A stretch of DNA of 64,000 bases from NCBI RefSeq assembly GCF_000224145.3, contig NC_020169.2, forward strand, positions 478,257-542,256, written 5' to 3'. Below are positions 24,601-36,913 of this stretch, piece by piece; within the stretch, counting starts at the first letter, position 1, and each line of letters begins with the position of its first letter. The notes beneath the pieces were generated by a model. The model was not told the origin of the DNA and searched no databases. It saw only the letters and a list, made by a program, of their open reading frames with translations. Origin of the DNA: Ciona intestinalis. Its lineage: Eukaryota > Chordata > Ascidiacea > Phlebobranchia > Cionidae. A program made the position numbers and the translations under genes.

Positions 24601-27600
24601 TCTTCAGATAAACAACCCAAGCATGCACGACGAGCATTTAAAATCCGATTAAAAGGTTTGGTTTTTTCAGTTCTTAATCTAGATATAAAAAAGAACATTG
24701 TGTTTTTGTGTAAAGGGGGGTGCTGAGTTTAATAGGTTTTATCAATAGGGTGTGTCTTTAGGTTTAGGAACACCTCGTAAAGGCAATAAATATTTACCAG
24801 GTTCAAATGAGTCACCAGATGTTAATAAAGCTGTCAAAGCTGGTTCAGTGCTTATCAGGTCTGGCAAGAAAGTGTTTCAGTGTGGAGAATGTGAAAAGGT
24901 ACGTAATATTGTTGCATTCACAACACATTGTTGATATTAGAATTTATCAAGCCAGTGTTGTTTGTTATTTGCATATACTTAAAATATATCCGGTGTATTT
25001 TTTTATTGTATGTAAATACCTAACCAAAGGTACATGCGTGTGTGCTAGGTGCTGCTGCTATTGTAGCCATGTTTTTGCTGACACTAAATGGTGCTTAAAC
25101 ACTAAACAGTAAAACAGTAATTGTGTGCCAATCCAGTAATAACTAGAGGGCCATAAATAAAAACATTTGTTAAATTTTACGTTTTGTAGCTTGTAAGCAT
25201 GAATAAGGTGATGAGTTTCAAAACATCTGCTGTAACTCTCTGAGCCCCGCCACACAAGTATAAATAATTGAAATTAGAATATTGATGCAAGAATGTGGCA
25301 GGTTGGGTCAAAGCATTTTTTAGTTTTAAGTATACATACCAATTATAAATTTAATTATTGTTTTTTTTTATTTGAGTTTTACAGCATGGCTATTGTATAA
25401 CTAATTGTTATTTGTACTCAGGTGTTTCTATCAACACACAGTAGATCGAGTCATGTACGTACTGTACACCGAGGTATACGTGCGTTGTATTGCTGTCCAT
25501 ACTGCACTTCCGTACCAATCAAATATGCCAAGCGTATAACATTGGTGAAACATTTGCTCAAAGTAAGTTATTTCTAAAATACTGCGTCTAACCGACGCCA
25601 TGCTACAGTGACAGTGCTTGCCTCACTACCAGAAATACTTGTTTTGAAGCTTACTGCTATCTTTGTGGGTAGTTGTATTTTAGGGCAAGCCACATAAACA
25701 CATAACTATTTTATTTAAACCTATTGATCAATAATGTCTTGTGCAAAATAGCTAATTATCACCCATAAAATTGCAACTGTTGCTGGTAACTCTTTATCCC
25801 ACCATGCGTCGATATGTAAGTGACACCCATTTATTTATATGCTCATGTGTTGTTAAAGGTTCATGATATAAGCACTCCACAAAAGGAAGATGTTAAAATT
25901 GTGCGTACATATATTCCACATAAGCTAGCAAGTAGTCCAACCACAAGCAAGATACACAACAATGAGACTACAACATTAAAAGGTGATTTACATATTACAT
26001 TGTACAAATAATTCTAATTAACCAAACTAATTCTAATTAACCAAACTATGTTTAACACAACTGGTCAAGCCGGTCAAGGGCATAACAAGTTTGTTTAAAC
26101 TTAAGTATTAAACTACATTAACAGTTAAAAGATTTTCCAGTGTTCATAACATGCCCTTTTTTATGACTTGGTGCAACATACCTTTTCAATTTCGACCAAA
26201 GTCTATGTTGACTAACAAATATGATATGATTAATGTCACATTTTTATACTAAAGAATACAAAACCAAAAATTATTTGTTTTGTTACTTCTGAGATCTATT
26301 GACCTATATTTTTAATAAATATATTTGTTAGATGATGCTGTTGGTGAACGTCGCTTCCCTCGTAAAAAGATCACCACTAGATGTCCTACTAAAGCTCGTG
26401 CACGGCGGTTAGCAAGGATGAAGGAAGAACAACTTGGATCCGATGAATCAGTTGGTGAGGTGGATGAGAGAATGGTGGAGGGTGGGGAGGTCATCCATGA
26501 GAGCATGGAGGAGCAGGATCATTCAGATGATGATAAGGAAGATGATGTTGCGGATATTGATGTTTCATCGCTACGGTTACCAACCATATACACATGCGTG
26601 AAGTGTGATTATTCACATGAGGATCGAATATTGTTTCAGGTAAGTTTCTACTTAACATGAGCTGCGATTATGAATTAAATTGATGTCAATGAATGTATAG
26701 ACGCCAATATTTATACTCTCCTGTTGGGGAACCTTAGAGTTATAACCAAGCTGTCATGTTGTTCAACATTTGTGGTAGCTTTATACTGACTACTTGTTTG
26801 CAGCAGTTATATTAATGTATCTTGCTTAAGTACCAGGAATAATAGCGGCTTTAAGCTTCGAACCCAGTGTCATCCAGTAACGAGTTTTTAACAACTGTGC
26901 AACAGCACCAATATTCACAGACTTATATTTTATTACAGGAACATATCACAGAGCATCGGTCCATGGATGCCACTAGTTCAGGTACAGCAGCAGCGCTCAC
27001 CATGGTACAATGCACTGAATGTGGCTTGTGTTTTGCTTCAAATGCATCAAAAGAAAAACATCTTTTTATAAAGCATAAGGTTTGTTGATTGTTTTTACAC
27101 TTTGTTTTTAACTACCTTTTCATATTAAGAAGTTCTAATAAAGGGTCATGAACTATTGCAAAAATATAAATCGAAAGTATTTCACATCATTTTGCTGATT
27201 TTCTGTAATTTTTGTTCAGTAGATAAAATCTATACGATATTTGCTCTTTATTAACAATTAAGACTGAACAGAATTAGGGCCACAAGTTTTTTTTTCATTG
27301 ACTTTCAAAAGTTTGCGACGCATGCTTGCTCTAGGTTGAAAAACGGTGCAACTCTTTTAGACGTTTTGGTTATTTCAATTTATAAAGGGCATACTGTTTT
27401 GTAAGTTTTAATCTGCCTAATTTATTTTAGTATCTAATATAACATTTTTCATATTGTTTTACCAGATCAAAAATTTTAAGTTATTAGAGCGGTATGACGC
27501 TCGCTTACGTTTGGAACTACAGAATAACTCTTCCTCGCCGTCCGATGGAGGGCGCGAGATATCTGCGACGTCAGGCATGGGCGAACGGATCCATCGATGT

Positions 27601-27693
27601 CAGGTCTGCTTTAAAAAGTTTGACGCTGACACAGAGCTACGAACGCACATGCGAACTCATGGACTTGCCTTTGTCAAGTCCAAACAATTTTGA
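12671..27693 (+). CDS. ZNF532/ZNF592/ZNF687-family C2H2 zinc-finger protein
   Basis: Twenty-three coding exons join in phase to about 2,914 residues: 12671-12893, 13137-13393, 13577-13685, 14208-14660, 14938-15371, 15682-15767, 16141-20917, 21077-21262, 21555-21770, 22006-22202, 22278-22404, 22460-22542, 22699-22864, 23748-23889, 24159-24223, 24281-24327, 24558-24655, 24762-24898, 25422-25562, 25859-25982, 26332-26639, 26939-27079 and 27466-27693. Family marks: N-terminal IEELLAAWDEDA (vertebrate FDDLLAAFDIPD), RIVAFRSSSGKVIHQASRV, FRCFECGDTFLFNSSLQHHY, YKCRECPMAFKT, YKCPLCDSVFT, FQCGECEK, VQCTECGLCFASN and the ending LRTHMRTHGLAFVKSKQF (vertebrate MRTHGMAFIKSKR). The vertebrate proteins bind ZMYND8 in a chromatin co-regulator complex. 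The middle is a long Ser/Thr/Pro-rich tract with basic patches (KKKTKKQKRKKKRRR). It is about twice the length of its human relatives (about 1,240-1,300). I see one gene that seems to stand for the vertebrate trio. Confidence 0.93.
16141..20917 (+). other. Giant 4,777-bp internal coding exon of the zinc-finger gene
   Basis: Bounded by a strong acceptor (TTTTATTTTAG) and donor (TTTCAG|GTAGAT), it is open throughout in one frame and codes for about 1,592 residues. Composition is Ser/Thr/Pro/Lys-rich and probably disordered. It includes the conserved SSGKVIHQASRV-type segment near residues encoded at 19.67 kb and a polybasic nuclear-localisation-like run at about 19.76-19.82 kb. Internal exons this long are rare in metazoan genes. 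Confidence 0.9.
21373..21418. repeat. Short direct repeat in a zinc-finger gene intron
   Basis: TTCATATAGATAGGGC occurs twice about 30 bases apart within the intron 21263-21554. No function is apparent. Confidence 0.6.
22978..23163 (-). repeat. Dispersed repeat, GGGAAAGATGGG family, copy A (both ends present)
   Basis: Lies in the intron 22865-23747. The left end TTAGGGAAAGATGGGTCACC and the right end GGTGTCCCATCTTCTCCCAC form imperfect terminal inverted repeats about 186 bases apart. The reverse complement of 22981-23041 matches copies at 31321-31378 and 48041-48103. Probably a non-autonomous DNA transposon (MITE); the family is not named. Confidence 0.65.
26011..26048. repeat. Perfect 19-bp tandem repeat in an intron
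   Basis: ATTCTAATTAACCAAACTA occurs twice head to tail without a mismatch, just downstream of the exon ending at 25982. Confidence 0.9.
26845..26915 (-). repeat. Degenerate tRNA-like SINE head (weak copy)
   Basis: The minus strand reads GTGCTGTTGCACAGTTGTTA then a GGGTTCGAAGC B-box-like stretch, the same order as in the better SINE copy at 52030-52170. It lies in the intron before exon 26939. Similarity is partial. Confidence 0.35.
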
Positions 27694-29609
27694 AATGCTT
27701 GTTAGTTACGGAAGAATTAACAAGTATCGTTGTTCATGAAGGTTTCTGCAATTGCTTCTCGTTGCCTCATTTTTAACACAGTATTGTACAGATTTTTAGT
27801 GCTTTGTTTCCAAAGGCACATTGCCGTTTTCTTGCAATGGGCATTCATGGTACGTCACCCGAGCCTTTATATTTCCTTACAAAGTTTCCAAGCTGCCATA
27901 TTATTATTAACATTGGACAAACGTGTTATTGGGTGCTGTTAGCTGCGGTATTTATTGCGTGTTTGATTGCGAAGAAGATATGTTTCTAATCTAAATATTG
28001 GTAATATGTGAATATAAGACAGCACATATGGTCAGGTAAACTGTTTTTTGAATAATTAGGTTTATAGTTTATCCAAATTAATCAAAAAGTTTGCGCGTTA
28101 CATATGGGACAAATTTATTACGTCGTAGATCAGCGGTTTGTGCACGAACAATAGTTTAGTAAAAATGACACAAAAGCTGCTTTATTTTTAAAAAAGGTCA
28201 CGACTAAGTGAATTAAACTTAAATTAACGGAGTAGAAAGTGTGGCTGAGTTTTTATATCGCCCAACATTTAAAGTGGTATGCGGAAGGATTGAAAAGTGT
28301 CTGGTTCATCCCGCAACGCATGAACACCAATTCGCTTGGCCTACATTCATTTAATGTGAGATATCCTGCTGGCTGTAAATTTAGGGAAAAAAGAAAAATT
28401 GAGGTTTCCAACCCAGACCGTCACAGCAGGCTAGACTCCGGTTCTATACCTCAGGGATAAAGCTACGAAACATCGTGTCAAACGTCTAGACTCGAGACTG
28501 AAAGAATATAATAAATTTACACAGTACAACCAGAACACTGCATATGGTAGTTTAAACAATGTCAGGTTACAATAGAAGATACTTGTAGTGTAGTCAAGCC
28601 GGAATTAGATAACCAACAATAAAATAGGCGCGAGCTTATAAATACTCGCTTCATGTACGTGTTCCTGGTACATTATAATTTATCGGTCAAATTATACGGT
28701 GTGGGTATTTTTTCTGTCATGTTGTATCCAATTTGTATGTACTTAATGTGGCAGATATAACCTAAATTGCGGAATGGTCAAGCAAAAAACAGCTGTCCGT
28801 ACCTGCGTAACGAACGTAAGTTTTGTCACTCGGCTTCGTCTCGGGTGATCGAACACGCCTTTTTCTGTCCTTGGTGTTTAAGGAAAAACAACGAGAACGA
28901 TTGTAATGTTGTATTGGGCGACCGCAAAAGCACAGCATGTCGTATTAACTGCGTTGCTTCGCACTCAGTGATAAGGAAATACTTAAGGCTTTCGACAAGA
29001 CAGTCAAACTTACACACCTTTCGTAAAGGAGTAGTGTTGTGGAATGTTTGAACGGGACAATCAATTAAAGTAAAACGTTTCGTTAAACGTTTTTATGTCG
29101 TTAAAGTTACCAGTTGTTACACTTTTTTCTGATAAGAACCATTGTAGCAAATAGCGTAGTTAGCCAGGTTTAGAAGCAACACTTTTCGCGAGTAAATAGA
29201 GAAACCCATTGCTATGTTTGAGCAGCCTAGATTCAAGGAAATGAGACAACAATCCATTCTATTGTACAGTTCACAGAAATTGCGGCGAGCCACAGAGATA
29301 GGTTATTTAACGCATGCACGTATAGGTATTTTGTGCTGTAGACTAATGTCAGTGTTTAAACGACTCTAGTATATGCTTGTTGTATGTACAGACTCGCTCT
29401 AACTTACATCTTCCCCCGGGCTTTATTTGCTTAATCAAGCAATGTCATTGTTTTCTTGATACCAGGCGATAAGATTTGAGACAGAACAATGAATTGAACT
29501 GCGATCCAGGTCTCGGAAGGTTGGAAAGGGACCAAGTTCCCATAGACTTATAACAGCAGCAATCCAAACTTGAGAAAAAAGCTTCGTTCGAAGAGTAATT
29601 ATAGAGTCT
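27694..29609. other. Intergenic region, zinc-finger gene to chondroitin synthase
   Basis: 1.9 kb holding the 3' UTR of the zinc-finger gene and the promoter/5' UTR of the synthase. Plus-strand AATAAA at 28510-28515 is one candidate poly(A) signal, but it is 0.8 kb past the stop. Open frames at 27730-27942 and 28767-29051 have no recognisable product, so I do not call genes. No RNA gene was found. Confidence 0.5.
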
Positions 29610-32600
29610 ATGATTCCATTACGTGTGTCAGACATTAGAATGGGCAGCCACCGACGATTGGTGAGCAGAAGAGCTTTAATTGGACTCGGTATTGGAATTC
29701 TGTTAGGTTTTAACATCGCATCGTACATCGCGATACCGACGCCAAACAGGACTGATATCGAAATTGCTGTAATAGCTCGTAATGGAGCGGAAGGGCTGGA
29801 AGGAATGGCTGGTGGACTGACTGAGTTTCGCGTTGGTGCAGCTAGAATACGAAGGCAAAAGGGTGTGGGTTCGTTACATATAGGAAAGGGATGCAAACAT
29901 GAAGTAATTGCGTATGAATCTGCTGATGTTAAACCACTTTCACAAAAACGTATGCAAAGAAGAAACGAAAGAATGCAAGCAAATCAAAATAGTAAAAGTT
30001 TAAAAGAAGGAGGCGCATTACCCGATGGTTTCGATTTAGAACAAGAGAGACTGAAACGCCAAAAAGAATTAGAAGTTTTTTATGAAAGTGACATCGAAAA
30101 CGATGATGGGGATGCGAAGAATGGTGGAGGATTCGAAGAGTTTCAACTTCCGCGGAACTTTGAGAAATACGTAGATTACGAAAGTGACGTCAACGCCCAG
30201 AATAGCGATTCAATTGATGGCGAACATAATGGGGACGTTCGTGACAGTGATCAAATGCTCGCTGATGAGGTGCATCGAAAATTGCATAAACCGTTAACAG
30301 ACCGGAATCACTTTTTATACATCGGCGTCCTTACGGCACAGAAGTATCTTGCGACTAGAGGTCGCGCTATCCACCACACTTGGGAACCTCACGTCCCTGG
30401 AAAGGTTGAGTTCTACGTTGGCGAAGGCGTAGAGGAAATTAATGCTGAAAAGAAAGACCCTCTACCCTTAGTCAATCTACAGTCTGTTCAAGATGACGTT
30501 TACCCGCCACAAAAGAAGTCATTCTTACTGCTGAAGCGAATGTACGACTCCTACCTTAACTCTGGGTAGGTAGATTACGATATCTGATGTTTTCAAAATA
30601 TAATGCTTTGAAACAAAACATAACTTGAGCTTGTTTTGCTGATTTAATGCAACGGTTAAACACCATATTTCCTTTTGTTCTTCTGTTAACAGATATCAGT
30701 GGTTCATGCGTGCTGATGATGATGTGTATATCAACACGCATAAACTTGAGTTATTTCTTCGCCGATTGAACAGTTCCGAGCCGATATATCTTGGACAGAC
30801 TGGTCTCGGGAATGCTGAGGTAGGCTTAATATCGTTTGTCGTTCACACGTATTCATAACCAACTCCCCATACTTTTCCACTTGTGCTTATCGGAAACGAA
30901 TGATTGTATAGTTGATTCTAATGTTTTGAATAAATGCTTTTTAATAAAAAATATTTTGCAATAAGTAAATATATTGCAATACCAATGTACACAGCTAACA
31001 TTCAACGGAAGTCTTATTACTGTCGTAATATAACGCGCTGTTTCATGTTACTGACTGTTCCCTGATGTATTACCAGTCGCTCATACAAGGGAAACACATT
31101 AACTTGTTTAGGCCATCACGCTATAATATACATTGTGGCTCGTACGCTAGGAATGTTGGTGTAGATGGGGAAGTTTATTTAAGGTTTAAAATATGAAATA
31201 GAACATATGGCACTGTGGGGTAAGACGAGATACAATTAGAACCTAAATCTTATATTTCTTGTGTTGAACAATTAACAACGCTCTTATAGAGGGTTGCGGT
31301 TATATATTTTTAAAAATATTTTTGTTTACTACCAAATGAAATGATAAAAGAGAATGAAAACATGTCCCATATTACCCAAACTTGTTATTTATTTTATTTT
31401 TCTCTTTAGTTATAGTAACGAAGGTATTAACCATGTGCGAATAAACGAGGCGGGAAGTAACTGTAAAGCGACAGTCGTTATGACGCGATAAAAGATAAAA
31501 TTGTTTACGCTTTTCCTCCAACAACATATAAAACAACTTACGTTGAGATGATTTAATCTAATTAAACGAACACTAATGTTCTGATTTAAGGAAAATGTGC
31601 ACAGATACAATATTGTTAACAACTAAGATATGCGGTTTTCCAATCGAAATATTCCATACCTGTTTTTCAGTTTATAAACGAAACTGTGTAGCAATATTTA
31701 AATTAACTTTAATTCAAATATACTTAGGAAAGGGGACGATTGAGTTTACTGCACGGAGAGAACTACTGTATGGGTGGACCTGGTATGATATTCAGTCGTG
31801 AAGTCCTCCGTAGGATAGGTCCTCACATCCGGGAGTGCGTACACCATCTTTATTCGTGGCATGAAGATGTGGAAATCAGTCGCTGTGTTCGGAAGTTCGC
31901 CGGGGTGAATTGTGCCTGGTCGTATCAGGTAAATGGAGGTTTTTATATTACACTTGTAATATATGGCCCTGTGACACAATGATAGATAGTTAGAACCATC
32001 ACATCAAAGGTAGCGAAACAAAGGATACCGAACTCCAACCCGGTGTTGAGACCATTGTCGGCGTGGGACCATGAACAAGACACTTGACGGCAATTGCTAC
32101 AACCTTGTGATTAGTAATTGGTTTTCTAATTTGTCTTGTTATTGTCATACTGACAAAAAAATATTCACACATGAAGTCACACACACGGTAACTGTTAAAC
32201 AGAGCAACCGTGGTATAACCTTAATTATCGGGCAATGCGGTGAAATATAAATCACATTCATTCATTCTACTATATTATTGTGTACCTCAATCCCACAAGT
32301 TTAAATTGGTATCAAACAAACTATGTACTACTTGTTTCTATATACCTGAGAAGTAATTCAGTCTATTCGTGGAAAACGGGAAGTTATTAACTAGCTAGTT
32401 GTCACGCTGCCAATTCGACCACCGGATACATTAATTTGTCCAATAATCGCCAGCAAAACGTTTTAAATCATGGACAACAGAAGATGCCTTTTCGTTCTAC
32501 TTTAAAGGGCATTTGAAATAACTATCCACAAGCGATTTCGCATTTAAACTTATTTCTATTCATTATAATTAGTAATATACGGTGTAGAACGGTATATATA

Positions 32601-35283
32601 CGAAGTCATTGGTGTGGGGCGTTTAGCCCGAGAAAGTTTTTAAATATGCCATGGTTAGACGTAAAGATCACCTAAACGCCAGATTACAAACAATGTATCA
32701 AGTTGAGCAGTAACCCCTATTTAGATGCGCTTCTAACAATACGATTGTAAAACCGAGTTTTTCTCGATCGGCCAACTACTCCCATCATAAAAGTAGAATC
32801 GGCTGCTGTGACGTAACAAAACGGAAACCATTGGTCATGGCTCAGTGGATAGTCGAGTAAATGAGGCAATTTTACATTTAACTGTTTTATGTGGGACATA
32901 ATCTAGTGGATACGTAGATGAAGTACCATTGTGTAGTTATGTGAACACATTCCAATTGTTTTACAGATGCAGGAATTGTTCTATGAGCATTATACACTTC
33001 GCAAAGGATACATTGACCCCTACGAGGAACCAAACAACCCGAAATTTCGAACCGCAATGACGCTTCACCCTAACAAAAATCCCGCCTACCAAGTCAAACT
33101 ACATCAATTCATGCGCTCACAGCGTCTCAAACAACGTATGATGGATATTAAACGACTATCAAGGGACGTAGTTAACATGGATGGATACCTTGGTAGTGGT
33201 TCGGATATTGAAGACTTTATGTTGGGATCCCCCCTCACATTAAACCGTTTTATGCCACGTCAACATTCAGAGGTTTTACATTGGAATTTCATCACTGACC
33301 ACTTACTTTATTCCACGCCACCCCACCAACCCAGACGCTCAACTCCAAACGATTGGCAAATGACTATAAGGAGCATAGTAATGCAGGTAATGTTAGAAAA
33401 TCAATTAAATAGTATTTGTCGCGTACTGTGGTTTACTTTATATATTGACGCCATTGCATAGTGGTAGAGCCTATAGGCGTTTGCCTCGTTACCAGGATAT
33501 CGGATCAAAGCTCAATGTTTCTACTATTCTTGCCGTGTGTGTCCTTAGGCAAGAGACTTAATGGTGATTTACATAACAAAAAGCAGTCACTTATAGAATT
33601 GTATATGTAGTGGACCCGCGGTGTATGAAATACACCAGTGTAATAATGTTAAGTTGTCCACCACACGAAAATAAATATTTCTATTTACTCATTTGCCTTA
33701 TAATAATATTTGTTTGGTAAACATAGGTAATGGCAATGATGAATTCTAATTCTCGTGTCCGTGGTCGAGTGATTGACTTCAAACAAGTTGGTTATGGATA
33801 CCGCAGAGTTAACCCCCTCTATGGAGCTGAATATGTGCTTGATCTCCTGCTTATCTATAAGCGGTATAAAGGCAAGAAAATGACCATCCCTGTACGTCGT
33901 CATGCTTATCTTCAACAAAGCTTTGGCCGTACGGACATGTATGAGAACAGCCCTATCGATAAAGATGAAATTAAACGCATTTTGAGAGGCTCAAGTGCGA
34001 ACATGCTTCTCTCCTTCATGAACTCTTTGGTAAACAAATCTAAAACTATTTTATCAGTTATGGGACTTGCTGGTGGAAGGAGTCCGGTCGCAGAATCGAG
34101 CAAACCGATTGACATTGATAAAGAGTCAATACAACGTAAAGAATCGAAAGTCCAGTATGATACCGGTTCCTTTAGAGTATTTCCACAAGATGCAAAAAGT
34201 CAAGCAAATGTGGAGACTGTTAATATAATAGTTCCGTTATCTGGACGATACGACACATTTCGTTCTTTTATGTCAAACTTGGAGAATGTCAGTTTATCAA
34301 GAGGCGACCCAATTAGTCTCATGGCCGTTGTGTTTATCGGCGTGGATTCGGAATATAAAGAAGAAGGGATAAAAACACGTGATTTGCTGGACAGCTATTC
34401 AAAGCGTTACCCACTATACGACATGCGACAAATACCAATAAACGCCAAGTTTTCAAGAGGACTGGCGCTTGAAATCGGAGCTTCGCATTTCTCAAACGAC
34501 TCATTGTTATTCTTTTGTGACGTAGACGTTGTGTTCGACAACGAGTTTACTAGGAAATGCAGATCAAACACAGATTTGGGAAAAAGAGTTTTTTATCCCG
34601 TGTTGTTCAGTGAGTTCCATCCCCGTTTTAACGGAGCTGATACGTCATGGAAATTTACCTCGGATGATATAGACGCACGGAACGTAGTAAAACCACGTGA
34701 AAATCACTACGAGTTAACGGAAAACACTGGCCACTGGAGAAGTTATGGGTATGGTTTGCTCTGTGTGTATCAGAAGGATTTTACGGAAACCGGTGGCTTC
34801 GACATGACCATACAAGGGTGGGGTCTTGAAGATGTGGATTTGATTGACAAATTTCTTGGCTCGAAACACAAAAAGAAAGCGGACGCATTGACTAAAGATG
34901 AAGCAGCTGCCAAGACAAAGAATATGGAGATTATGCGTGTTTCAGAACCGTCGTTGGTTCATGTTTATCATCCTTCTCACTGCGATCCAAATTTGATGGA
35001 GAATCAGTTACGTATGTGTCAAGCATCCAGGGCATCTGGTATTACATCTACTTATAATTTAAACAGAATGTGGCAACTGCTTGGTTTGAATAGAACCGCT
35101 TCTGCTGTGGCCGATCCTGTCAGTGGGATAGTTCCTGTGCTACCGCATGATGTCGCGAAAGAGCAACTAAGAGAGAGAGGGATTGAGAACTTTTCCGATA
35201 GACGGGAGAGGGCGCTAGAGATCGAAAGAAGAACGTTGAAATTGAAACAGAATAGAAAATTTAATCGAAACGGGATACGCTGA
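29610..35283 (+). CDS. Chondroitin sulfate synthase (CHSY1/CHSY3-type)
   Basis: Golgi type II membrane glycosyltransferase that polymerises chondroitin from GlcA and GalNAc. Five coding exons, 29610-30565, 30693-30819, 31728-31928, 32967-33386 and 33727-35283, join in phase to 1,086 residues (human CHSY1 802, CHSY3 882). The N-terminal signal-anchor reads LIGLGIGILLGFNIASYIAI after a basic stretch. The beta-1,3-GlcA-transferase half shows FLYIGVLTAQKYLATRGRAI, WFMRADDDVYI (DDD metal site) and YCMGGPGMIFSREVLRRI, then HEDVEISRCVRKFAGV. The beta-1,4-GalNAc-transferase half shows YGYRRVNPLYGAEYVLDLLL, LLFFCDVDVVFDNEF (DVD metal site) and IQGWGLEDVDL. Both catalytic halves look intact, so it is probably bifunctional. 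Extra length comes mainly from an acidic stem at residues about 110-220. Starts at 29610 or 29640 (MGSHRRL) are possible. Confidence 0.96.
31207..31381 (+). repeat. Dispersed repeat, GGGAAAGATGGG family, copy B
   Basis: Lies in chondroitin synthase intron 2. Bases 31321-31378 (TTGTTTACTACCAAATGAAA… to GTCCCATATTACCC) match copy D at 48041-48103 and the complement of copy A. The left end near 31211 (CACTGTGGGGTAAGACGAGA) is a degraded inverted partner. Confidence 0.55.
32009..32130 (+). repeat. tRNA-derived SINE-like copy in chondroitin synthase intron 3
   Basis: Contains AACTCCAACCCGGTGTTGAG followed by the family tail GAACAAGACACTTGACGGCA. The tail motif (…GGCAAGACACTTAACGG) is shared with copies at 33450, 52030 and 57985. 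Degraded. Confidence 0.5.
33448..33600 (+). repeat. tRNA-derived SINE-like copy in chondroitin synthase intron 4
   Basis: Reads TGGTAGAGCCTATAGGCGTT (A-box-like), a degraded B box, then CTTGCCGTGTGTGTCCTTAG and GGCAAGAGACTTAATGGTGA. It is the most complete plus-strand copy of the family in this window. Confidence 0.6.
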
Positions 35284-36895
35284 TTTTTTAATTATCAAAA
35301 ACAAATGCAAATGTCGAGCTTCGAGCGGTGGTTAGGTGGCTACGAGTTCGAAAAGATGAAGTCATATGTTTAACATTATCTAACTAATTAGTTAAATGTT
35401 TAAAAGGCAGATCTTCGTTTATATGTAGCGAACATATGTGAGGCATGCTGCGCTAAAAAAGACTTTTTACCCAATTACCTCATATAACGTTTTGTTTCGT
35501 ACAGTTTTTTAAAACTTTCAAATTTGAACAAACCTTATTTACACTGTGATAAAATGAATACGAATAAATTAACCCACTTTCTCCTCATGTGATATTTGAA
35601 AGTTGATTCGAGTATCCGTGAGATAATCAAATATTTTAAGGAGATGTGCGAAAGCAGATATGAAAACGTCGGAACACAAATCTCCGTGATTATTTAAATG
35701 TCACTGACAGACAAAATCTCTTCTTAGAAAAAGCTTTCTGCTTCTAACATGTTAGAGGTGACGATCCATGACCATGAGATAAATTATTCCCGAAAACTAT
35801 AAGCGGCTTTGTATTTTCCATGCAGCAGTAACCAACGAAAGTAAAAGACTGATTGAACAGAGATATGTAAGCTACCATTCGCAGGTCACTGACAATGTTA
35901 CTTGGTTGCATCTAAAGCAGCTTTTCTACAATCACTGATATACAAGAGGACAAGAGGTACAATGAGAATGAGTCGTTTCTTTTACAACACTGACAAATAG
36001 GACACATGAAATGACAGAAATATCATTACAGGTAGCACCGAACAATAATTGCTTACAGATGCAAAAGCATTTAGACACATTTCATTGTTGCAGGAACTAG
36101 CAATTAAGTGTTATATGAAAAGAGAAACCACAGTACCGAAGATGCTTTCTTAATGGAATAATAAATTTTGTAACAAAATTTGACACTACAGTGTTTTACT
36201 GGTGCATACGCTTAGGTGTCTTGATGTTGTACCAGGTCATAACGAGTTATGATGTTTGAAAACGGTTATAAAATATGGGAACATTAAAAAAAACAACTTA
36301 AAACTGGCAATAAATACAAATTATTAGTGAACATAAGCTAAGAAAGCATGCACAGTTGAGAGAGCGTCACCACGCGGACGCCATTAGACGCCAAAAATAA
36401 ATTATTTACTTCTTACAATACAACACCTGTAACACTAAAAGTGATCTAAATAATACAGAACCAAGTGACCAGCAACGTTGTAAAAAATATTCAATTGTTA
36501 TTACTATTTGTCTTTATATTTGCTGCAGTAATAATATATGGCACGCCCGCAGCAATAACAGGGAAGAATTGATTGCACAGTGCTGAAGACAGTGGTGAAT
36601 ATGCATAGTAAATATGCACAGCCACATATTTGCTTCAAGGGTATTCGAAAGTAAAATAGGGGGCCCTACTTAACTATTAGAGCCTTTGTAGCAGGGGTTC
36701 TCAAAACTTTTTTAGTTCATGGCACACTTGATCTTATTTTACAACCATACATAAAACAAGGTGAAACTTTTCATAAATTATTGTTAGTTAAACAACTGTT
36801 TGAGAAACCCTGCTTCATAATGTAACAACGTAAGCAGCAAAAAATATAACGTAGTGTTGTGGCAGTACCAAGCAAATGACATGAACTACAAATAC
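35284..36895. other. Region between chondroitin synthase and stonin 3' ends
   Basis: Tail-to-tail 1.6 kb with no gene seen. An AATAAA at 35563-35568 (+) lies 280 bases past the synthase stop and may end its mRNA. The stretch also contains the small MITE at 36692-36812. Confidence 0.5.
36692..36812. mobile_element. Short hAT-like MITE (121 bp)
   Basis: Ends are CAGGGGTTCTCAAAAC and, as reverse complement of the right end, CAGGGTTTCTCAAACAG. The 5'-CAGGG…TCTCAAA terminus is typical of hAT superfamily non-autonomous elements. The flanking octamers CTTTGTAG and CTTCATAA agree at 5 of 8 positions, consistent with an old, decayed 8-bp target duplication. No coding capacity. Confidence 0.65.
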
Positions 36896-36913
36896 TTAAT
36901 ATTCATATGTTGC
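36896..36913 (-). other. Probable 18-nt terminal coding exon of stonin
   Basis: On the minus strand a good pyrimidine tract and acceptor (GTTTTTTGTACAG) precede GCA ACA TAT GAA TAT TAA. Joined in phase 0 to the exon ending at 37321 this gives …YFYKATYEY and a stop, which looks like a closing beta-strand. Alternatives are an acceptor near 37258 or reading on into the intron to a stop at 37162. Confidence 0.45.

Noticed and set aside
28767-29051. 94-codon frame upstream of chondroitin synthase
   Set aside because: No homology, no clear splice or signal features, and overlaps an open frame on the other strand.
29435-29896. 153-codon minus-strand frame over the first chondroitin synthase exon
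   Set aside because: Antisense shadow of a confirmed exon; the plus-strand frame continues into a conserved enzyme.
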